Assembly: GCA_902493155.1 (NCBI GenBank)
Contig: CABUOE010000060.1
Location: forward strand, 1 to 11,327
Reading direction: 5' to 3'
DNA: 11,327 bases
Origin: an uncultured Eubacteriales bacterium
GTDB taxonomy: Bacteria > Bacillota > Clostridia > Oscillospirales > Ruminococcaceae
Part shown: positions 6,050 through 10,608 of the stretch, one piece after another
Numbering within the stretch: the first letter of the stretch is position 1
Layout: the number at the start of each line of letters is the position of its first letter
Program-made: the position numbers and the translations under genes
The notes under the pieces: model-generated
The model's input: the letters and a program-made list of their open reading frames with translations, nothing else
Told to the model about the DNA's origin: nothing
Database searches by the model: none

Positions 6050-6532
6050 ATGGAAATACAATTCAACAAAAAACATAGCTGCTGTATCGTGGGACGGACC
6101 GATATCCCGCCCGGCTACGAGCCCGTCCTGGAATACGAATTCAACAACCTCATCGCCCGGGGCGTCACCGATTTCCTGTTTTCCGGGGTGGGGCCTTTTG
6201 AGCGCCTCTGCCTGGAAACTCTTCAAATGCTCCAGCAATGCTACAGCTACATCCCCATTCGGCTGATACTGATTGGGGCGGACGCTCATTGGCTAGCCAA
6301 CTATGAGGACGATTTCGACGAGATCCTCTGCCTCTGCCGCAAATCCCACCCGCGCTTGCGGCCCAACCGGTACACCATCTGCCATTCCCGGTTCCTGTTC
6401 TATTTCCAGCAGACCGATTTCGGCGGAGCATTCAGCGACGTCCGATACGGACGGGATATGGGGCTCCATCTCGTGAATGCGGCCAAATCAAAAAGGGAAG
6501 CGGACAAACAAATACCCGCTTCCACTATATAG
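6050..6532 (+). CDS. SLOG-like (DUF1273/YpsA-type) Rossmann protein B
   Basis: 160-aa paralogue of the protein at 5036-5497. Shared blocks are CCI-GR-DIPPGY, LEYE, NLIA-G-T, GVGPFER-CL, YIPI, LIG-D, NR, HSRF, YFQ-TDFGGA, YG and MG. Both proteins are shorter than typical DUF1273 members and both lack the TGHR motif (here VGRT). The likely fold is a single Rossmann domain with a nucleotide-binding glycine turn at about 44-50 and a second GG near residue 130. AGGAG (6037-6041) is 8 bases before the ATG. It is transcribed alone from an operator-covered promoter. The C-terminus (KSKREADKQIPASTI) differs from copy A and lies in a hairpin. No catalytic residue can be assigned. Confidence 0.7.
   Translation: MEIQFNKKHSCCIVGRTDIPPGYEPVLEYEFNNLIARGVTDFLFSGVGPFERLCLETLQMLQQCYSYIPIRLILIGADAHWLANYEDDFDEILCLCRKSHPRLRPNRYTICHSRFLFYFQQTDFGGAFSDVRYGRDMGLHLVNAAKSKREADKQIPASTI
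6496..6523 (+). terminator. Hairpin at the end of the SLOG-B gene
   Basis: GGAAGCGG (6496-6503) pairs perfectly with CCGCTTCC (6516-6523); the TAG stop is at 6530-6532. No T tract follows (ACTATATAG), so this may slow or stabilise the transcript rather than end it. It mirrors the hairpin in the end of the SLOG-A gene. Bases 6533-6592 are AT-rich with no feature seen. Confidence 0.4.
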
Positions 6533-6592
6533 CACAAGGGATCGTTGCAAAAGAATTTACAATAGGAATTAGCACAATTGCAAACAAAAATA

Positions 6593-6719
6593 TAGGGGCC
6601 GACGCCCACGTCGGCTCGCCTTTCAGAGAATTTTTCTCTTAGAAGCGGGTTGGATGTGGGCATCAGCCCCTACAATTTTTTTGTATTTTCCGGATAGGCT
6701 ATTTTTCAGCAGACCCTTT
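6593..6719. repeat. Foldback dispersed repeat, copy 2
   Basis: The ends pair as TAGGGGC-cgac-GCCCAC (6593-6609) with GTGGGC-atca-GCCCCTA (6656-6672). Inside are a partly paired GC segment and the hairpin AGAGAA/TTCTCT. A tail to 6719 (GGATAGGCTATTTTT...CAGACCC) is also shared with 1-115. T tracts leave it on both strands, so it could serve as a terminator for the MATE gene, which lacks another good one. Confidence 0.8.
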
Positions 6720-6737
6720 TATTATAACGGAAAATTG

Positions 6738-8066
6738 TTATAGATAATGGTAGACGCGGCGGTATTTGATAAAGCAGAACACCGTCACAGCCAGGGCCAA
6801 AAGTTCCGCCGCCGGGGCCGCCAGCCAGACGCCGTCGGCGCCGAACAGAGCCGTCATCCCCAAGGTGCAGGCCACTAAGAACAGGAAGGTCCGCAGGAAG
6901 GAGAGGATGGCGGAGGTTTTTCCGTCGGAAAAGGCGGTGAACATGGCCGAAGCGAAAATGTTGTAGCCTTTAAAGAGGTAGCTGATCGCGTAGATCAAAA
7001 GCCCCCGGACGGCAAACTGGAACACGTCGGTGCCGGGCCTTGCGAATATTGCCGCCAGCGGGCCGGGGAACAAAAGTGCCCCCGCTGTCACCAGCACCGA
7101 AAAGCCGGTGAACAGCATCATGCTCAGCCGGAACAGCTTTTTGAGCTTTTCGTGATCCTGGGCGCCGTAGTTGTAGCTGATGAGGGGGGCGACGCCCATG
7201 GAGTACCCCAAATTGATGGAAACCAGCAGGAAGTCCAGGTACATGACGATGGTAATAGCCGCCACGCCGTCCTGCCCTAATGTACGCATCATTATGATAT
7301 TAAAAAGGAAGGTAGTGATGCTCATGGCCAGGTTGCTCACCATCTCCGACGAGCCGTTTGTGACGCTGTGGAGCAGGGACTTCCACTGGGGCAGGGGCTT
7401 CACAAAATGCACGCCCTTGCGGTTGATGGAGAAATAGACAAGCCCTACCACAGAGGGAATGCAGTAGCCGATACCGGTGGCCAGGGCGGCCCCGGCGATG
7501 CCCATGCCCACGGGGACGACAAAGACATAGTCCAGGATCATATTGGCAAATCCGCCGGACAGAGAGGTTATGAGCCCCAATCCGGGGCGGCCGTCGGCGA
7601 CTATCATGCTCTGGAACACCAGCTGGAGGATGCTCAAGGGGAAGAAGGGAAGGAGGGTCAGGGCGTAATCCCGACAATAGCCGTGGAGGGCGTCGTTGGA
7701 GCCCAGAAGGCGGATGAGGCCGTCCAGGCTGAAAAAGGACGCTATGGTCAGCACGAGACCGAAGAGGGCGGCGCTCAGACAGACGAAGGAAAAGACCTGG
7801 CAGGCTTCCTCCCGCTTGCCTTCGCCCATTTTGCGGGCGACGATGGCGGTGAGTCCGGTGCCGAACATCAATCCGACGGCGTAAACTACGTTGACAACCG
7901 GGTAGACGATGTTTACTGCGGACAAAGCGTCGGTGTTGACAAAATTCGACACGAAAAACCCGTCCACAATGGTGTAAAGGGCGGTAAACAGCATGACGAT
8001 GACCGAGGGCAGGGTGAATTTAATGAGGAAGGGCAGGGTGATGCGGTTGGATAATGCGTTACTCAT
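6738..8066 (-). CDS. MATE family multidrug efflux transporter
   Basis: 442-aa integral membrane protein with about 12 hydrophobic segments, the normal size for MATE/NorM/MepA pumps. Such pumps expel drugs or metabolites in exchange for Na+ or H+. Family signs are the N-terminal LPSVIVMLFTALYTIVDGFF, then GLMFGTGLTAIVARKMGEG near residue 70, and the equivalent second-half segment SINLGYSMGVAPLISYNYGA near 285. The substrate cannot be told. The ATG at 8066 lies inside the end of the upstream marR-like gene (ATGAGTAA, 8-base overlap), so the two are co-transcribed and coupled. Regulation is therefore likely through the MarR operator at 8511-8548. It ends just before the foldback repeat. Confidence 0.93.
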   Translation of the reverse strand: MSNALSNRITLPFLIKFTLPSVIVMLFTALYTIVDGFFVSNFVNTDALSAVNIVYPVVNVVYAVGLMFGTGLTAIVARKMGEGKREEACQVFSFVCLSAALFGLVLTIASFFSLDGLIRLLGSNDALHGYCRDYALTLLPFFPLSILQLVFQSMIVADGRPGLGLITSLSGGFANMILDYVFVVPVGMGIAGAALATGIGYCIPSVVGLVYFSINRKGVHFVKPLPQWKSLLHSVTNGSSEMVSNLAMSITTFLFNIIMMRTLGQDGVAAITIVMYLDFLLVSINLGYSMGVAPLISYNYGAQDHEKLKKLFRLSMMLFTGFSVLVTAGALLFPGPLAAIFARPGTDVFQFAVRGLLIYAISYLFKGYNIFASAMFTAFSDGKTSAILSFLRTFLFLVACTLGMTALFGADGVWLAAPAAELLALAVTVFCFIKYRRVYHYL

Positions 8067-8493
8067 CGAAACCCTCCCATTCGCAGTCGGCCACGTCTGA
8101 GAGCATCTGGCAAAAGAGAGAAAGCTCCTCCTGGGTGTATTTCCGCTCCATTTTCCGGCCGATGGAGGTGAAGATGTTGTCGAAACGGTCGTAAATGTCC
8201 TGCATCTCCGGGTGGAGGGTCAGGTAAAAGACCCGCTTGTCGGTTGCGCTCTGGGTTTTGACGAGAAATCCCCGCTTTACAAGCTCGTTCACCTTCATGG
8301 TGACGGCGGATTTGGTGATGCTCAAAGCATCGGCCAGCTTGCTGACGGTGCATTGTTCCGTCTGGGAGATGATATCTAAGTAGACCATGCTGTTGTTGGT
8401 CAGCTCTTTGTAGCTGCCTGCGTCTTTCGTCATCCGCAGCTCTCGCAGCGACATCTGGTAATAAAAATGGTTGATAGTGTCGAGAAATTTCAT
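8059..8493 (-). CDS. MarR family transcriptional regulator of the MATE operon
   Basis: 144-aa MarR protein, normal length. The winged helix-turn-helix lies at about 46-96: TVSKLADALSITKSAVTMKV (helices), NELVKRGFLVKTQ, then the wing with DKR at 85-87. MarR dimers usually repress their own operon and release DNA on binding a small phenolic or similar ligand. GGAGGA (8504-8499) is 5 bases before the ATG. It is the first gene of the operon with the MATE pump, with an 8-base overlap. The promoter carries a clear inverted repeat, so autorepression is likely. Confidence 0.93.
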   Translation of the reverse strand: MKFLDTINHFYYQMSLRELRMTKDAGSYKELTNNSMVYLDIISQTEQCTVSKLADALSITKSAVTMKVNELVKRGFLVKTQSATDKRVFYLTLHPEMQDIYDRFDNIFTSIGRKMERKYTQEELSLFCQMLSDVADCEWEGFDE

Positions 8494-8510
8494 GGGAATC
8501 CTCCGGAATA

Positions 8511-8574
8511 AATAGTTAAGTAAAATTAATTAAAACTGCTTAACTATTATAACGGGGGATATTTTATTTGTCAA
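8511..8574 (-). promoter_or_regulatory. Consensus promoter and operator of the marR-MATE operon
   Basis: On the minus strand: TTGACA (8574-8569), 17 bases, TATAAT (8551-8546), a full consensus promoter. A perfect 10-bp inverted repeat, AATAGTTAAG (8511-8520) and CTTAACTATT (8539-8548), has one arm over the -10 and the other after the start. TTAATTAA lies between the arms. The AGTTAAG/CTTAACT arms are like MarR boxes. Such a strong promoter under an operator fits tight repression. Confidence 0.85.
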
Positions 8575-8593
8575 GGGGTAATGCTAGATTTGG

Positions 8594-8778
8594 GCAAAAA
8601 ACATCTGCTTGCATCAAGCAGGCGTTCCGGCGTTTGGGCAGGAAGCCCATCAGCTGCGTATACCGCTCCCCATGTTTGCCTTAGGGGAAAACATCGGGCG
8701 CGGGTCCGAAAATACGCAGGGGTGCAAGACGAGCTTCCTGCCCAAACGCCGGGTAAATTTAAATAATATTCTTTTAAT
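8594..8778 (-). ncRNA. Candidate small RNA gene (structured element, copy 2)
   Basis: A complete transcription unit of about 185 nt on the minus strand: promoter at 8813-8785, start near 8778, structured core 8752-8627, terminator 8621-8595. The outer 20 bp (8733-8752 with 8627-8646) pair perfectly. With wobbles the helix continues through GCUCGUC against GAUGGGC. After an uneven internal loop follow CUGCGUAU/AUACGCAG (8-bp), ACCCGC/GCGGU, and AUGUUU/AAACAU near the tip. The motif GGGCAGGA(A/G)GCUCGUCUU is shared with the copy at 9405-9631. No credible ORF is present. It is not a match I recognise to 6S, SRP, RNase P, tmRNA or a known riboswitch, although the rod shape and size recall 6S. It is divergent from the XRE gene at 9002. 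Confidence 0.65.
8595..8621 (-). terminator. Intrinsic terminator of the small RNA at 8594-8778
   Basis: On the minus strand: CTGCTTG, loop ATG, CAAGCAG (8621-8605), then ATG and six T (8601-8596). The stem is perfect. It directly follows the long helix of the element. Confidence 0.75.
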
Positions 8779-8784
8779 AATATA

Positions 8785-8813
8785 ATTATAGATAAAATCT
8801 ATCTAAACGTCAA
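8785..8813 (-). promoter_or_regulatory. Promoter of the small RNA at 8594-8778, with a small palindrome
   Basis: On the minus strand: TTGACG (8813-8808), 17 bases, TATAAT (8790-8785). A palindrome, ATAGAT-AAA-ATCTAT (8788-8802), lies between the two boxes. It could be the binding site of the divergent XRE protein. A plus-strand TATAAT (8834-8839), with no good -35, may serve that XRE gene. Confidence 0.65.
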
Positions 8814-9001
8814 TGGGTTAATTATAATTCGTGTATAATATTTTTTACAAATAGTGGAAAACCGCCTGAAAAACGGCGATGACCGTTGCAAAAAATTTTT
8901 GCGCCCGGGTGGAGCTGCCCATTGGGAACTGGTACGGGACGCGGCCGGGCACCGTGGGGGGGAGGCCTGCGGACGGCATCATTGGTAGGAGTGAAGCAGA
9001 G

Positions 9002-9229
9002 TTGAATCGTTTGAAGGAGCTTCGGGTGGACAGGGATTTGACCCAGCGTCAGGTCGCGACCGCGATCGGCATCACCCAGCGGAAGTACAGCTATATCGAG
9101 ACGGGAGTCCAGCAGATCACCGAGGCGCTTTTGAAAAATTTGGCGGAATATTACGGCGTCAGCGTCGATTATCTCCTGAATCTGACCGATGACCCCACGC
9201 CTTATCCCAAAAAGAAGCGGCGCGCCTAA
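9002..9229 (+). CDS. Small XRE-family helix-turn-helix protein
   Basis: 75-aa Cro/CI-type protein: RLKELRVDRDLTQRQVATAI (helices 1-2), GITQRKYSYIETG (recognition helix), then LKNLAEYYGVSVDYLLNLTD, the standard XRE ending. The tail is basic (KKKRRA). I chose TTG 9002 because AGGAG (8987-8991) is 10 bases upstream and homology begins there. The in-frame ATG at 8879 would add 41 residues that look unlike the family and has no ribosome binding site. The leader after a possible TATAAT at 8834 would be about 155 bases. It is divergent from the small RNA at 8594-8778 and may control it. A fuller XRE protein with a ligand domain is not present. Confidence 0.82.
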   Translation: MNRLKELRVDRDLTQRQVATAIGITQRKYSYIETGVQQITEALLKNLAEYYGVSVDYLLNLTDDPTPYPKKKRRA

Positions 9230-9404
9230 ATGATGATGGCAGCGGGGATTTCCAAGGGAATCGAAAGCCGGAAAGAAAGCGGCGGTTGGGACTACGCTGA
9301 AATCGTTCATAGCCGGAAATTGCGAGGAATGTGCTGACAAGTAAATATGCTTTACATTTGAAGACTGTTTGACGGCTGGTGCAGGAATGAGAATATCGGC
9401 CGCC

Positions 9405-9631
9405 GGAGCGCCTCTGAAAAGTTCCGACACTCGGGCAGGAAACCCGTCAAACCGCGGCATGTCCCTCTTTTATAAGAACGGCGAATCCAGTTATATGGAG
9501 CGAGGGGGTCTGCGTGATTGCGGTGGATGAAAGACGAGCCTCCTGCCCGGGAGCCGGAAGATAGCTGGGATAATGGGAAATTTACAATTGATTCATAAAG
9601 GGCCAAAAATAGTCCATTTAGGTTTAAATAT
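9405..9631 (-). ncRNA. Structured RNA-like element, copy 3
   Basis: A minus-strand transcript from the promoter at 9665-9638 would start near 9631 and run through the element at 9557-9424. The helix pairs CGGGCAGGA (9549-9541) with TCCTGCCCG (9440-9432). It continues without a break through GGCUCGUC against GACGGGUU, with wobbles. Further stems are ACCGC/GCGGU and CCCUC/GAGGG. Against copy 2 the ends are conserved in sequence, while the inner stems keep pairing with different bases. After the outer helix comes AACTTTTCAG, a weak T tract, so the 3' end is unsure. The minus-strand frame 9352-9606 is judged non-coding. The stretch 9230-9400 holds nothing recognisable. Confidence 0.5.
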
Positions 9632-9720
9632 AATCTTATTATAACTAATTTTGGACTTTTGTCAATGTTTTTTCGATAAATTTCTAAAATATTTTGCTTG
9701 AGAACTGTTCGCCTAAATGG
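9614..9720. promoter_or_regulatory. Matching 9-mers at two divergent promoters
   Basis: CCTAAATGG occurs at 9712-9720, directly before the -10 of the HTH gene. Its exact inverse, CCATTTAGG, lies at 9614-9622, about 10-18 bases inside the transcript of copy 3. The motif therefore faces the same way relative to each promoter. The product of the HTH gene is the likely binder of both; this is inference. Confidence 0.5.
9638..9665 (-). promoter_or_regulatory. Promoter of structured element copy 3
   Basis: On the minus strand: TTGACA (9665-9660), 16 bases, TATAAT (9643-9638). Both boxes are full consensus. Nothing protein-coding lies downstream on this strand before the end of the element. Confidence 0.7.
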
Positions 9721-9726
9721 TATACT
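9698..9726 (+). promoter_or_regulatory. Promoter of the HTH gene at 9747
   Basis: TTGAGA (9698-9703), 17 bases, TATACT (9721-9726). The start near 9733 rules out the in-frame ATG at 9717 as the start codon. Confidence 0.75.
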
Positions 9727-9746
9727 CTAACAAAGTAGGTGATGAA

Positions 9747-9965
9747 ATGTCTTTTAGTTACAAACCTTTGTGGAAGATGCTCATTGACCTGGAGATGTCC
9801 AAAAAAGAATTTGCAGACGCGGTGGACATTTCGATGAGCACCATCAAGCGGATGGCAAAAAATGAATACGTTTCTTTGAAAATCATCGATGAGATTTGCG
9901 ACAAATTGGAGTGTACGCCGGACGACGTCATGGACTACATTCCAAATAATAAAGAAAATAAATAA
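9747..9965 (+). CDS. Small XRE-family (HTH_26 type) regulator
   Basis: 72-aa protein beginning MSFSYKPLWKMLIDLEMSKK. The helix-turn-helix is KKEFADAVDISMSTIKRMAKNEY (about 19-41), followed by LKIIDEICDKLECTPDDVMDYIP, typical of the HTH_26 group of Cro/CI-type proteins. AGGTGA (9737-9742) is 4 bases before the ATG. The ATG at 9717 lies upstream of the predicted transcription start and is rejected. It is a monocistronic gene with its own promoter and terminator, divergent from structured element copy 3. It is likely an autoregulator and a controller of that element, given the shared 9-mers. Confidence 0.88.
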   Translation: MSFSYKPLWKMLIDLEMSKKEFADAVDISMSTIKRMAKNEYVSLKIIDEICDKLECTPDDVMDYIPNNKENK

Positions 9966-9999
9966 ACCGGCAGGGAATGAAATCCTTGCCGGTTTGCTG
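9964..9999 (+). terminator. Intrinsic terminator of the HTH gene
   Basis: AAACCGGCAGGGA (9964-9976) pairs with TCCTTGCCGGTTT (9983-9995), 13 pairs with one wobble, loop ATGAAA, followed by GCTGTTTTG. The stem starts inside the stop codon. Confidence 0.82.
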
Positions 10000-10043
10000 T
10001 TTTGATGGAGGAAAGGCATTACGGAGTAAGTAACGCTCACTCG

Positions 10044-10201
10044 AAAAAACACAAAAACCGCCTCCCACTTGACGGGGATGCGGCTCTTGTGTTCTAATCT
10101 CCTTCATTCTCCAGCTATCGAGAGCAACAGGTTTTCACCTGCTGGAATCTGCATGAATTCATTCATCCAGCGGGCGTCATCACCGCTGAGATAATTTTTT
10201 C
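10044..10201 (-). ncRNA. Candidate small RNA with strong terminator
   Basis: A minus-strand unit: promoter TTGTAA (10236-10231), 17 bases, TATTAT (10213-10208), and an 18-pair terminator at 10093-10048 that runs into TTTTTT (10049-10044). Inside are CAGCGG/CCGCTG, the palindrome ATGAATTCAT, and a hairpin CAGCAGGT-GAAA-ACCTGTTG with a GNRA loop. The longest AUG-started peptide is 20 residues (10166-10104, MNEFMQIPAGENLLLSIAGE) with a poor ribosome binding site. It could be a trans-acting small RNA or a leader for a micropeptide. It converges on the HTH gene at 9747. I do not recognise the class. Confidence 0.45.
10048..10093 (-). terminator. Long intrinsic terminator on the minus strand
   Basis: On the minus strand AACACAAGAGCCGC pairs with GCGGTTTTTGTGTT through all 14 positions (two G-T). 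Then come one mismatch and four more pairs (TCCC/GGGA). Four extra T follow the stem. The plus strand has no T tract after it, so the direction is clear. Confidence 0.82.
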
Positions 10202-10223
10202 TTCATTATAATAAAAATTAACC

Positions 10224-10252
10224 TTGACTATTACAATGGATTATTTTTATAT
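10224..10252 (+). promoter_or_regulatory. Possible promoter, plus strand
   Basis: TTGACT (10224-10229), 17 bases, TTATAT (10247-10252). It overlaps the promoter of the minus-strand small RNA, so the two would exclude each other. The plus transcript (from about 10259) would run about 180 bases to the hairpin at 10398-10438. No well-supported start codon lies in that stretch; GTG 10286 has no near ribosome binding site. Confidence 0.4.
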
Positions 10253-10397
10253 TTTAGCACACAGGAACCTAAAAATCAACCCTTTGTGAATTTTTTTGAA
10301 ATAATCTGCGAAAAAATCCCGTCCAGTAGGGCGGAAGAAGCGCTCTCGGTCATGAATATTGCTAACACCTCATTGATATATCCATCCTTATTGATTG

Positions 10398-10438
10398 GGA
10401 AAACCGCCTGTACTGTGCAGTACGGGCGGTTTTCCTTT
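10398..10438 (+). terminator. Strong hairpin, probable terminator or attenuator
   Basis: GGAAAACCGCC (10398-10408) pairs perfectly with GGCGGTTTTCC (10425-10435), and seven further inner positions pair (one wobble). CTTTGG follows, so the T tract is short. It could end the transcript from 10259, or control read-through to the genes at 10451 and 10609. Confidence 0.55.
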
Positions 10439-10450
10439 GGGGAGGATGGA

Positions 10451-10597
10451 GTGCTGTTTGGTTGCTTCAGCGGAGGGGAAAAGCGTTGCCTTTTAAGGTG
10501 GGATATGATAGAATGTGAAGGAAATATCTATTCGTTTAAAATTCAAAAATACCTTTGTTCAGCGGCAGTTAAAAGGATACAACGGATCAGCATGTAA
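10451..10597 (+). CDS. Small hypothetical protein upstream of the AlkZ-like gene
   Basis: 48-aa frame starting GTG 10451, with GGAGG (10441-10445) 5 bases upstream. It ends 11 bases before the next start, so the two are probably co-transcribed. The protein (GGEKRCLLRWDMIECEGNIY and SFKIQKYLCSAAVKRI) has a mixed strand-helix look but no recognised family. The same frame is open back to GTG 10286 (103 aa). That longer form would read through the 18-bp hairpin at 10398-10435 and has no near ribosome binding site, so I prefer the short one. Real coding status is uncertain. Confidence 0.35.
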   Translation: MLFGCFSGGEKRCLLRWDMIECEGNIYSFKIQKYLCSAAVKRIQRISM

Positions 10598-10608
10598 GGG
10601 GGATGGAT

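Noticed and set aside
7368..8054. 228-aa plus-strand frame opposite the MATE gene
   Set aside because: Its composition (Gly/Glu/Gln/His-rich) is typical of an antisense shadow of a membrane protein gene.
8627..8752. Terminal inverted repeats of an insertion sequence
   Set aside because: Only 86 bases lie between the arms with no transposase. The arms belong to a nested hairpin with promoter and terminator outside. A non-autonomous mobile element is still possible.
8594..8778. Copy 2 as 6S RNA
   Set aside because: Size and rod shape fit, but three diverged copies in 5 kb, the uneven internal loop and lack of a recognisable central bubble make this unlikely.
8822..9460. 212-aa minus-strand frame
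   Set aside because: It lies opposite the XRE gene and its leader, with no ribosome binding site and no recognisable domain.
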